In this document: positions 25,219-33,533 of the stretch, one piece after another
Layout of the letters: every line of letters starts with the position of its first letter
How positions within the stretch are numbered: position 1 is the first letter of the stretch
Assembly: GCA_963977425.1 (NCBI GenBank)
Contig: CAXBOO010000002.1
Coordinates: forward strand, 372,001-436,000
Origin: CAXBOO01 sp963977425
GTDB taxonomy: Bacteria > Bacteroidota > Bacteroidia > Flavobacteriales_D > Luteibaculaceae
DNA length: 64,000 nucleotides
Reading direction: 5' to 3'
The notes under the pieces: generated by a model
The model's database searches: none
Told to the model about the DNA's origin: nothing
Seen by the model: only the letters and a program-made list of their open reading frames with translations
Translations under genes and position numbers: made by a program

Positions 25219-26447
25219 TAAGGGTTGAATATGAAAGAAACCGTAGGACTTCCGCCTTGCAATTTAGATGCATTGAATGGTTCACTAACTGTTTCTATTC
25301 TATCCTTACTCACACCTTTTCTCGTTAAGTAGTCGGTAACAGATAGCAATCTTTTATCGCTTAACGAACGCATCATTCTATTTTGCTGTGCCGCTTGAGC
25401 TTCGTCAAATGAGGTACGGGCAATGAGTGTGATGGTACTGAATTTTCCTTTTTTGAATTCCGATAAAAGCTCATCGATTTTGTCGTACAAATTGTTTTCA
25501 AGTCCTGCACTGTATTCTAAAAAGACGATCGTTTTTTCATCGCGCATAGCTTGATCTAACGCTTCATCGCCCACTATTTCTGGAGGAGAATTATCCACTA
25601 CAACAGGTCGCTTTACTTTTGGCAAAGCAGCTCGAGAAAATGTTTGTTCCTTAACAACATTGCGTTTTTGATCTTTTCCGTATTCTTTTTTATCTGTGTT
25701 TTGCGCTACAGGCGCTACAGTAACTGCGCTACCACATTGATCTATTGATTTCACTTGAACAATAGACACATTGTCGATAAAATAATACGCTAGAGGTAGT
25801 TGACCCGTCAATGCTTGTTTAGCTGTTTTCTCAATGACTTTAAACGTGGTTTTGGTATTGCTTGTAAAATTACCGAGGTTAAGAATATTACCACTGTTAT
25901 CCGCTTCAAAACCAGAAAAGGCTTTCGTCCAAACACCAGGCACTGGTTCTTGGTCGTATTTCACATTTTGAGCAAAATCATCCAACAAATTAATTTTATC
26001 GTCGATACCTATATCGCCTGCAGTAACTACCATACCCAAATTGGTGGTATGGTATTTTGCACGTTCATGCAACATTACATCCATGGTGAAACAGTATTTA
26101 TCGCCCACTTTAAGCTCCTTTTTTAAAAGAACAGACAAATAACTTCGTGGTTCTTGAGCCAAATAAGAATACGCTACAATGCCAGAAAAATGTTCTCCAA
26201 CAGACGGCTCTTCAGTGGTTTTTAAACCTTCATACAAAGGTTCAATTTGAGAATTTGGTCCTTTCGAAAATAAATCGGCTTGAACTTTGGTTGTTGGGAT
26301 CCAATATTTAGTTGCCTTTATACTGCCCTTCCCTTTGATATCGGTACGGAGTTCTTCAAAGCTTCCATTTTGAACATATTCTTGAGCATTAACACAAAAT
26401 GATATTAGAGCCAAACTGGCAATTAATGGAGCTTTTCGGATAAACAT
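25218..26447 (-). CDS. Exported OmpA-domain protein with N-terminal beta-sandwich
   Basis: 409 residues with a signal peptide (about 1-21, ending VNAQ). Residues about 22-235 form a carbohydrate-binding-like module starting EYVQNGSFEEL, a pattern of Bacteroidota proteins in which a jelly-roll precedes an OmpA domain. The C-terminal 110 residues resemble an OmpA/MotB peptidoglycan-binding fold (LSDKRLLSVTDYLTRKGVSKDRI and the terminal VSFIFNP), though the usual NxxLSxxRA motif is altered. It may anchor the outer membrane to peptidoglycan. It starts two bases after hemE. Confidence 0.65.
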   Translation of the reverse strand: MFIRKAPLIASLALISFCVNAQEYVQNGSFEELRTDIKGKGSIKATKYWIPTTKVQADLFSKGPNSQIEPLYEGLKTTEEPSVGEHFSGIVAYSYLAQEPRSYLSVLLKKELKVGDKYCFTMDVMLHERAKYHTTNLGMVVTAGDIGIDDKINLLDDFAQNVKYDQEPVPGVWTKAFSGFEADNSGNILNLGNFTSNTKTTFKVIEKTAKQALTGQLPLAYYFIDNVSIVQVKSIDQCGSAVTVAPVAQNTDKKEYGKDQKRNVVKEQTFSRAALPKVKRPVVVDNSPPEIVGDEALDQAMRDEKTIVFLEYSAGLENNLYDKIDELLSEFKKGKFSTITLIARTSFDEAQAAQQNRMMRSLSDKRLLSVTDYLTRKGVSKDRIETVSEPFNASKLQGGSPTVSFIFNP

Positions 26448-26449
26448 GC

Positions 26450-27466
26450 CTAAATATCGAAATTCTTTACAACATCAACAAACACTTGTGCTTTATTAAA
26501 ATCTACATCTGGATAAATACCATGACCCAAATTGGCTATATACCCTTGAGTTCCAAATGCCTTCAGCATATTTTTGGTCTCAGACTCAATTTTTGAATCG
26601 CTTGCATAAAGAATGGTAGGATCTAAATTTCCTTGCAAAACTTTGCCATTAGAATGCGCTCTTGCAAATTCTGGTGACATGTGCCAGTCGATACCCAATG
26701 CAGAACAGTCTAGCTTAGAAAGATCTTCTAACGAGAACCACGCACCTTTTGCGAAAACAATTTTTGGCACGTCGCTTTCCATTAGGTCGAGAACCATTTT
26801 CATGTAAGGCAAGCTAAATTCAGCATACGAACTTTGATTTAAAATTCCGGCCCAAGAATCGAACAATTGAACGGCATGCACACCACTTTTTACTTTAAAG
26901 TCTAAATACTGCGCAGTACAAATAGCAATTTGCTCCAATGCATGGTGTACAACTTCGGGGCTTTCTTGCATCATGCGCTTAGCTTTGCTAAAAGTTTTAC
27001 TTCCTCCACCTTCTGCCAAATAACAGAAAATAGTAAAGGGGGCTCCTGCAAAACCAAGTAAGGGACAACGACCGTCCAAACCTTTGTTGGTCATCTTTAT
27101 TCCTTCGCCTACATACGACAATACATCGCTGATGTCGCCATTCCAATCTTGTAGTTTTTTAGTAAAAAGTGTATCCTCAAATATGGGACCTATGCCTTCT
27201 TTAACTTCATAATCGAAACCTAAAGCTTCTGGAATCACTAAAATATCTGAAAACAAAATAGCCGCATCCACACCATATCTATCTACTGGCTGAATGGTTA
27301 CTTCGGCTGCTTTTTCGGGGTGTTGAACCAATCCTTTGAAACCGCTAATTGAAGAACGAACCTTTTTGTACTCAGGCAAAGTTCTACCAGCTTGACGCAT
27401 CATCCAAACGGGTACGCGTTCTGTTTTTTCTCCTCTAAGTGCTCTTAAGATTAAGTCGTTTTTCAT
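26450..27466 (-). CDS. hemE: Uroporphyrinogen decarboxylase
   Basis: 338 residues from ATG 27466 (MKNDLILRALRGEKTERVPV); an in-frame start 12 codons upstream is less likely. The enzyme decarboxylates uroporphyrinogen III to coproporphyrinogen III in haem synthesis. PVWMMRQAGRTLPEYKKVR is the family signature, with further conserved FSDILVIPEALG and GFAGAPFTIFCYLAEGGGS (as two separate motifs). It is probably the first gene of a five-gene operon down to position 22198. Confidence 0.95.
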   Translation of the reverse strand: MKNDLILRALRGEKTERVPVWMMRQAGRTLPEYKKVRSSISGFKGLVQHPEKAAEVTIQPVDRYGVDAAILFSDILVIPEALGFDYEVKEGIGPIFEDTLFTKKLQDWNGDISDVLSYVGEGIKMTNKGLDGRCPLLGFAGAPFTIFCYLAEGGGSKTFSKAKRMMQESPEVVHHALEQIAICTAQYLDFKVKSGVHAVQLFDSWAGILNQSSYAEFSLPYMKMVLDLMESDVPKIVFAKGAWFSLEDLSKLDCSALGIDWHMSPEFARAHSNGKVLQGNLDPTILYASDSKIESETKNMLKAFGTQGYIANLGHGIYPDVDFNKAQVFVDVVKNFDI

Positions 27467-27640
27467 AGCGCGGTAAAAATAGATAAGTTTTTGTGTGACC
27501 AACAGCTTAATGAGGCATTAACGTCATTAAAATATCATTGGATTGAGAAAAGAAAACCAAACATTAGTTTGGCACATATTAAATCACGCTACAGGAAATG
27601 AAAACATTTTACAATCGCCTATTAAATAATAGAAGCAACA
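27467..27640. other. Intergenic region between hemE and the T9SS-tail gene
   Basis: 174 bases of AT-rich sequence that should hold the hemE promoter (minus strand). TATTTTTA just upstream of hemE is a near match to the -7 box. No terminator for the upstream gene was recognised and no small gene is apparent. Confidence 0.4.
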
Positions 27641-28282
27641 TCATTTCTTAATTATTCTCGTTTTAAAATTCCTCTCTTCTATTACTGCTACATATCTTCC
27701 CGGATTGAAGTCTTGCAGAGAATATCGTGATTGTGTTTCGCAATACTCCTTCACCAGTTTGCCCTCTTCGGTGTACAGTTTAAGGCATTCGTTGGGGCCT
27801 AATTCTGGACTTATGCTAAAACCTGTTTCAATTAAGGTTGGGTGAATTTTTGACTCCAACGATTGAACTTCTGACACTCCGACGGGTTGACCTCCACGCA
27901 AACGAAGTGAGTCTGCTAATGTGATTTCACCCCTGAATCCGCAACTGGTACTATCCAAAAACAACAATATCAGCACCTCCTCAGGAAACTCTGACTCAAA
28001 ATAAATCGTTGTATCGACAAAAGCATGAACGTTTACTGGATTACATTCCAACATGTAAATTGAAATCTCCATCGTTTGCAAAGCATCATTCAATTCCCTT
28101 CGTTCCACCCTAGTAATATTACGATCTAGATTCGTTCGTATTTCAATATCAAACCTAGGATTGGGCGACAAATAACTCTGAACGTTCCAGATGTGCGGGT
28201 TACTAAAAGTAATTACAGGTGCCATCAATAGCAAAATGACCACTGTACAATGCCTACCAATTTCTTTATAAATCGTTTTCAT
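27641..28282 (-). CDS. Secreted protein with T9SS-like C-terminal sorting tail
   Basis: 213 residues. A signal peptide occupies about 1-27 (hydrophobic VVILLLMAPVITF, then SNP). The middle region has no recognised domain. The last 75 residues (IHPTLIETGFSISPELGPNE, then LKLYTEEGKLVKEYC, LQDFNPGRYVAVIEE and the final RIIKK) resemble a type A type-IX-secretion sorting domain, in which a beta-sandwich ends with a short basic strand. Export by T9SS to the cell surface is thus inferred. A start-less duplicate of the tail lies immediately upstream (28379-28666). Confidence 0.6.
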   Translation of the reverse strand: MKTIYKEIGRHCTVVILLLMAPVITFSNPHIWNVQSYLSPNPRFDIEIRTNLDRNITRVERRELNDALQTMEISIYMLECNPVNVHAFVDTTIYFESEFPEEVLILLFLDSTSCGFRGEITLADSLRLRGGQPVGVSEVQSLESKIHPTLIETGFSISPELGPNECLKLYTEEGKLVKEYCETQSRYSLQDFNPGRYVAVIEERNFKTRIIKK

Positions 28283-28378
28283 ATCGACAATTCACCCTAA
28301 AGATACGGCAAAAAAAACAAGCTTTCAAGATGTGCTAATCAAAAATTCATTTTGTGGATTGTTTCACAAAACAACCCC

Positions 28379-28666
28379 TCACTTCTTAACTATTCTCGTT
28401 CTATAATTCCTTTCTTCTATTACGGCAACATATCTACCCGCATGGAGATCTTGAAGCGAATACCGAGACTGAGTATCGCAATATTCTTTCGCCAGTTTAC
28501 CATCTTCGATGTACAGTTTAAGGCATTCGTTGGGGCGAAGTTCTGGGCTTATGCTAAAATCGGTTTCGATTAGGGTTGGGTAAATTTTTGATTCCGATGA
28601 TAGAACTTCTGGTATTCCGACGGATTGACCACCACGCAGTCACAAAGAATCAACAATAAAGTGCTC
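28379..28666 (-). pseudogene. Truncated duplicate of the T9SS-tail protein
   Basis: The minus strand reads LRGGQSVGIPEVLSSESKIY onward for 86 codons to a TGA (28379-28381), and matches the C-terminal 86 residues of the gene at 27641-28282 with about 18 differences by hand alignment, most of them conservative. Upstream of this a TGA (28640-28642) replaces an arginine codon of the intact gene (VDSL-stop-LRGG against ADSLRLRGG), and similarity fades after a few more codons; no start or signal peptide remains. It looks like a tandem duplication that lost its 5' part. Confidence 0.75.
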
Positions 28667-28672
28667 TCAAAC

Positions 28673-28708
28673 AAAAAAGGCCGACACTCATTAAGCGTCG
28701 ACCTTTTT
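28673..28708 (-). terminator. Terminator of the M16 peptidase gene
   Basis: In minus-strand sense an A-run, stem GGTCGACGCT / AGTGTCGGCC with a short loop and a T6 tail form an intrinsic terminator 37 bases after the M16 stop codon. Mismatches on the plus strand become G-U pairs in the minus-strand RNA, supporting this direction. Confidence 0.75.
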
Positions 28709-28744
28709 AATCATTAGTCTTTAGATTTTTATCTAGAGAAATTC

Positions 28745-31627
28745 TTAGTTGTTAACTTGAGATGTTTTACCATCCAAGCTTACAATTTTATCACTTTTCA
28801 TTTCCACAACTGGGTAACCCAAAGCCTTTAGATCTTCCCACACAGTTGCTTTATCACCTACTACAGTAATGATCATTTTGTCTGCGTCTAAGTGTTTTTT
28901 AGCTTGTGCTAAAATGTCTTCCTTAGTTGTGTTTTTCAGGATTTCACTTTGCTTTTTCACGTAGTCATTATCCAAGTTGTAATCCAAAATTCTTCTTAAG
29001 AAACCAGCTTTTTGACGAGGCGTTTCGTACTGTCTTGCTTCCTTCAAAGTCATACTGCTTTTGGTAAATGCCAATTCTTCATCGGTAATTCCGTTTTCAG
29101 CATAGTTGCTCATTTCAGACATGAATTCTTTGATAGATGCTGCTGTAGCTTCTTTCTTAACGCCAGCATAAGCCATAAATTCACCCGGTTCAGTTGTCGC
29201 ACTGAAATAACAACGTGCTCCGTAAGTATATCCTTTATCTTCTCTTAAGTTGATATTGATTCTACTGTTGAAGTTACCTCCCAACTGGAAATTCATGATT
29301 TGTGCACGATAAAAATCGCCTACTGGGTCGTTTACCATATCGGACTTGTAACCGATAGCTACAACCGATTGCGCAGCACCTACTTTATCTACAAAATAGA
29401 TAGTGGCTGGTTTTGCTGATTCAACTTCAGGAAGTTCTTTCCATGCGTATGCTTCACCTTTCCAGTCGTTTAAGAATGACAATTTAGTCAACATAGCATC
29501 TTGATCTAAATTACCTACCACTACCATTTTAGCAACTGCAGGGCTAAAGAACTGTTCATAGTAAGCTTTAACATCAGCAACCGTCATATTTCCAACAGTT
29601 TCTGCTGTACCACTAATTGGCACCGATTTGATGCTTTTTTCGCCGTACAATAATTTTGCAAAAGCATTGCTCGATAATTGAGATGGTTGGTTAACCGCAT
29701 TGGCAATACCTTCCAATGTTTGCTTTTGAGCACGCAAGAAATCTTCTTCATTGAAAGCTGGTTTGAACATCATTTCTTGAGCTATCTCAAGTGTTTTATC
29801 CAAATTCTTAGTCAATGAAGAAATGTTAACCGTAATGTTTTCATCGCTTCTGCTAACTCTTACACTACTACCTAAATTTTCAAGAGCTTCCCCTATTTCT
29901 TCGGCAGTAAAATTCTCAGTAGACTCGTTCATCATTTGTGCCAACATTCCCGAAATACCTGCATTATCAAGTGTTTCGTTTCTATGCCCTGCTGGTACAG
30001 AAATCTGGATTGCGATCAATGGCAATTCATCGTTTTTAGTTCCAATAGCTTTAATGCCATTGTCCAAATTTGTTGTCCAATATTCAGGAACTTGTACAAA
30101 TGGAGCTGGACCAGGTGTTGGTTTAATAGATCTATCCAATAAAGTATCAACTGGTTTGTTGTATTGTAAAGTATCGTAGTTGTTCATGATACTTTCAGCA
30201 GTTAAACCAATGGTTGGCTCAAAATTATCAGCAGCCGCAATTAAATCAGTAGCTCCTTCTGGAACATAGCTCAATACCACACAGTTTTTTCCTTTTATGT
30301 ATTGTTCGTACACACGTTTCACATCGTCAACGGTTACGTTTCTGTAACGTTCTAAATCTTTAGCGATGTAATTAGGGTTGTTTTCGAAAGTTTGGTACGA
30401 TGCCAATGAAGACCCTTTGCCTTGTACTGAAGTTAAACTTTGAATTGTGCTAGACTCGTAGCTCGATTTGAATTTATCAATATCTTCTTGAGTAACACCT
30501 CTTTCTTCGAACGTAGCAATTGCTGCTCTTACTTCTGCTTCAACATCTTTAAGATTAGCACCTGGAAAGCTAACAACCATGAAAGTCATTTGACCTGCCA
30601 ATTCAGAACATGGGTGACCAACACTTGACTGCAATGCTTTTTGTGGTTTATCAAACGTTTGATAAAAAACAGAGCTTTTACCACCGCCCAAAATGTCACT
30701 TAAAACATCCAAAGGCGCTTCGTCTTTATGACGGTTTGGAACCGTTGGGAAACTCAATTGCAATAGTGGGAAACGAATTTTATCTTCGTGAGACACGTAT
30801 CTATCTTCCGTTAAAACAGGAACTTGCGGTTCCATATTTTCTACTTCAGGACCTCTTTCAATAGGGCCGAAATACTTAACTGCCAAAGCCATTACTTCAT
30901 CTGTAGTAACATCACCTGCTACTGTTAACGTTGCATTGTTTGGTCCGTACCAACGTAAAAAGAAATCTTTCAAATCATCCAAAGTAGCGGCATCTAATTC
31001 GTTTAAATAACCAATAGTAGGCCAGCTATAAGGGTGTCCGTGAGGAAATAAAGCTTGGTTGGTAACTTCACCAATCATACCGTAAGGACGGTTATCGTAG
31101 TTCTGCCCTCTTTCGTTTTTAACGGTAGATCTTTGAATTTCAAATTTCTCTTGCGTAACAGCATCCAACAACCACCCCATTCTATCAGCCTCTAACCATA
31201 GAGCAATCTCTAATTGGTTGCTAGGAACTGTTTCAAAATAATTGGTTCTATCGCTGTTGGTTGTACCATTCAGTGTTCCACCAGCTTCGCTAACTGTTTT
31301 GAAATGCTCTTCATCGGCTACATGATCTGATCCTTGAAACATCATGTGCTCAAAAAAGTGAGCAAATCCTGAGCGACCAATTTCTTCGCGAGCAGATCCA
31401 ACGTGGTATGTTACGTCGGTATAAACTACCGGATCCGATTTATCTTCGTGAACAACAACGGTTAATCCATTATCCAACTGGAATTTTTTATAAGGAATAA
31501 CTATTTCGTCTCCCTTCTTCGCAACTTCTTCCACAAGCGTGTAACCGTCTTGTTTTGAAGCGTTTTGCGAACAGCTAAACATTGCTGCCCCTAAAGCTAA
31601 AAAGCCTAGATACTTAATTTTCATCAT
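28745..31627 (-). CDS. M16 (pitrilysin-type) zinc peptidase lipoprotein, two-repeat form
   Basis: 960 residues. The signal peptide ends in a lipobox with Cys about residue 19 (AAMFSCSQ), so it is a lipoprotein, probably periplasmic or outer-membrane. The N-terminal repeat carries the inverted zinc motif HFFEH (residues 90-94) with a downstream glutamate in VKNERGQNYDN; the C-terminal repeat lacks an HxxEH and serves as the structural half. Such single-chain M16B/C enzymes degrade short peptides. Ends with a good terminator; no partner gene is coupled to it. Confidence 0.88.
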   Translation of the reverse strand: MMKIKYLGFLALGAAMFSCSQNASKQDGYTLVEEVAKKGDEIVIPYKKFQLDNGLTVVVHEDKSDPVVYTDVTYHVGSAREEIGRSGFAHFFEHMMFQGSDHVADEEHFKTVSEAGGTLNGTTNSDRTNYFETVPSNQLEIALWLEADRMGWLLDAVTQEKFEIQRSTVKNERGQNYDNRPYGMIGEVTNQALFPHGHPYSWPTIGYLNELDAATLDDLKDFFLRWYGPNNATLTVAGDVTTDEVMALAVKYFGPIERGPEVENMEPQVPVLTEDRYVSHEDKIRFPLLQLSFPTVPNRHKDEAPLDVLSDILGGGKSSVFYQTFDKPQKALQSSVGHPCSELAGQMTFMVVSFPGANLKDVEAEVRAAIATFEERGVTQEDIDKFKSSYESSTIQSLTSVQGKGSSLASYQTFENNPNYIAKDLERYRNVTVDDVKRVYEQYIKGKNCVVLSYVPEGATDLIAAADNFEPTIGLTAESIMNNYDTLQYNKPVDTLLDRSIKPTPGPAPFVQVPEYWTTNLDNGIKAIGTKNDELPLIAIQISVPAGHRNETLDNAGISGMLAQMMNESTENFTAEEIGEALENLGSSVRVSRSDENITVNISSLTKNLDKTLEIAQEMMFKPAFNEEDFLRAQKQTLEGIANAVNQPSQLSSNAFAKLLYGEKSIKSVPISGTAETVGNMTVADVKAYYEQFFSPAVAKMVVVGNLDQDAMLTKLSFLNDWKGEAYAWKELPEVESAKPATIYFVDKVGAAQSVVAIGYKSDMVNDPVGDFYRAQIMNFQLGGNFNSRININLREDKGYTYGARCYFSATTEPGEFMAYAGVKKEATAASIKEFMSEMSNYAENGITDEELAFTKSSMTLKEARQYETPRQKAGFLRRILDYNLDNDYVKKQSEILKNTTKEDILAQAKKHLDADKMIITVVGDKATVWEDLKALGYPVVEMKSDKIVSLDGKTSQVNN

Positions 31628-31824
31628 TCTATCGATAGTTTATAATGCTTGCTATACAAACAAAATTGTGTCTATAAAGTGTGAATATAATCACTTCTCA
31701 TAGCAAAACATAATGCATAACGGATAACTCCATCATTTATGCTCGATTGTGATACTCTATTGTAAATCAGAGTTTTTGTTCAACCGTTTATACTGATTTT
31801 TCTAAATCGATTACACGAAACAAA
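31628..31824. other. Intergenic region upstream of the M16 gene
   Basis: About 197 bases, AT-rich. It must contain the M16 promoter on the minus strand, but no full TAnnTTTG match was found. A weak hairpin at about 31753-31773 (ACTCT...AGAGT followed by TTTT on the plus strand) is the only structure noticed. Confidence 0.35.
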
Positions 31825-33357
31825 TCATTCATCAACAGGCGTAAGTAAATGCAGGTAATAATTGCTTTTCCTGATTTCATTCAAATCTTCATACGACATG
31901 GATTTCCCATCAATTTGTTTGAAAATATACGATGGATCCAGTTCATCAATAGTACTGCAACCAGTTGCGGCCAACAAATCCATAAAATCCTCCAATACAG
32001 CTTGTTGATAGTTTTTCACTCTTTCCCATTTCTCCTTAACAACCAAACCTCGCATCAAACGAGTGTTGTTGGTTGCAATACCCGTAGGGCAGGTATTTTT
32101 ATGGCATTCCAAAGCTTGAATACACCCTAAAGCAAGCATCATTGCGCGAGCCGAATTACAAACATCTGCCCCCAAGCTTATGGCTTTAATCAAATCAAAA
32201 CCATCGATTATTTTTCCTGATGTAATGATTTTAATATCCTTTTTTAAGTCGTGCTTTTTCAATGTTTCTACTACAAACATCAAAGCATTTTCCCAAGGCA
32301 TACCAACGTGATCAGAAAAAGAAATTGGTGCCGCACCTGTTCCTCCCTCGGCTCCGTCCACTGTAATAAAATCTGGTTTAATTCCCGTTTTCACAATCGC
32401 CAAACAAACTCTTTCGAATTCAGCAGGATTACCCACACACAATTTAAAACCAACAGGCTTTCCTCCTGACAACTTGCGCAAGCGATCAATAAATCGCAAC
32501 AAACCATCGTACGAATCGAAAGCAGTATGCCCCGGAGGTGATATGATGGTAGTATGCGGTTTTACCCCTCGAATACGAGCAATTTCTTCGTTGTTTTTAG
32601 AGGCAGGCAAAATACCACCATGACCAGGTTTTGCTCCTTGCGATAACTTAAGTTCTATCAATTTCACTTCAGGTATTGTAGCACTTTTAGCATACATCTC
32701 TTCACTAAACGCCCCGTGCTCATCGCGACAACCAAAATAGCCTGTACCTATTTGATAACATATATCGCCTCCTAGCTTGTGATAATCTGATATACTACCC
32801 TCGCCAGTGTTATGATAAAAGCCACCCGCTTTAGCTCCTAAGTTCAAGGCAGAAATTGCGTTTTTACTTAGCGATCCATAACTCATTGCAGACACATTTA
32901 GCAAACTTGCTTCGTAAGGCTGCGTACATTGCGGTCCTCCAATTTTCACTCTAGGGGCTTTATCGTGCACCATTTTCGGGAACATTGAATGGCGAATCCA
33001 CTCGATATTGTCCTTTTGCAAATCAAGCTCTGTACCAAAAGGATGATTATCATTTTGCTTCTTTGCCCGAGAATAAATATAGGTTCGCTGGGTACGATTC
33101 AGGGGCTTCCCGTCCAAATCACTTTCCACAAAATACTGTCTAATTTCTGGCCCTATGCTTTCCAATATGTACCGCATATGACCTATCACGGGGAAGTTTC
33201 TTAAAATAGTGTGTTTGGGCTGCAAATAATCATACAAAGCAAGCAATGCCAACAACCCTAGAATAATGACCAATGTATATTCCGGAATGTATAAAACCAG
33301 AAAAAAAAATGCAAGTCCAACAAATATTATATTCAAAAACCGAATGACATTTTTCAT
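31825..33357 (-). CDS. FMN-binding glutamate synthase-family protein, membrane-anchored
   Basis: 510 residues. One or two N-terminal hydrophobic helices (about 8-45) are followed by the FMN-binding synthase domain of GltB (PF01645). Recognisable parts are LKLSQGAKPGHGGILP, DGAEGGTGAAP (FMN loop), and a cysteine cluster CHKNTCPTGIAT that in GltB binds a 3Fe-4S centre. The glutaminase and the GXGXG C-terminal domains of true glutamate synthase are missing, so it cannot use glutamine directly as GltB does. It is a widespread orphan oxidoreductase of unknown substrate. Confidence 0.85.
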   Translation of the reverse strand: MKNVIRFLNIIFVGLAFFFLVLYIPEYTLVIILGLLALLALYDYLQPKHTILRNFPVIGHMRYILESIGPEIRQYFVESDLDGKPLNRTQRTYIYSRAKKQNDNHPFGTELDLQKDNIEWIRHSMFPKMVHDKAPRVKIGGPQCTQPYEASLLNVSAMSYGSLSKNAISALNLGAKAGGFYHNTGEGSISDYHKLGGDICYQIGTGYFGCRDEHGAFSEEMYAKSATIPEVKLIELKLSQGAKPGHGGILPASKNNEEIARIRGVKPHTTIISPPGHTAFDSYDGLLRFIDRLRKLSGGKPVGFKLCVGNPAEFERVCLAIVKTGIKPDFITVDGAEGGTGAAPISFSDHVGMPWENALMFVVETLKKHDLKKDIKIITSGKIIDGFDLIKAISLGADVCNSARAMMLALGCIQALECHKNTCPTGIATNNTRLMRGLVVKEKWERVKNYQQAVLEDFMDLLAATGCSTIDELDPSYIFKQIDGKSMSYEDLNEIRKSNYYLHLLTPVDE

Positions 33358-33482
33358 TTTACATTAAGGATAAGAAGTTGAGATTCAAACTGATATTTCA
33401 ATAGGTAAATATAAAATCTCTTTGTTGGCAAATTCCCTTAACAGAGCTATTTAATTAACTCAATATCGATTTTAACATTTAC

Positions 33483-33512
33483 AAAAAAAGGCTCCGCAAT
33501 GCAGAGCCTTTA
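33483..33512 (-). terminator. acnA terminator
   Basis: Minus-strand GGCTCTGC-ATT-GCGGAGCC stem followed by seven Ts, 22 bases after the acnA stop codon. One T-G pair, otherwise perfect. Confidence 0.85.
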
Positions 33513-33533
33513 AGTACCAATAAAACCAATTAC

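Noticed and set aside
28640..28642. In-frame TGA as a selenocysteine codon
   Set aside because: The copy has no start codon, no SECIS-like hairpin was seen after it, and the intact gene has arginine at this place; a decayed duplicate explains it.
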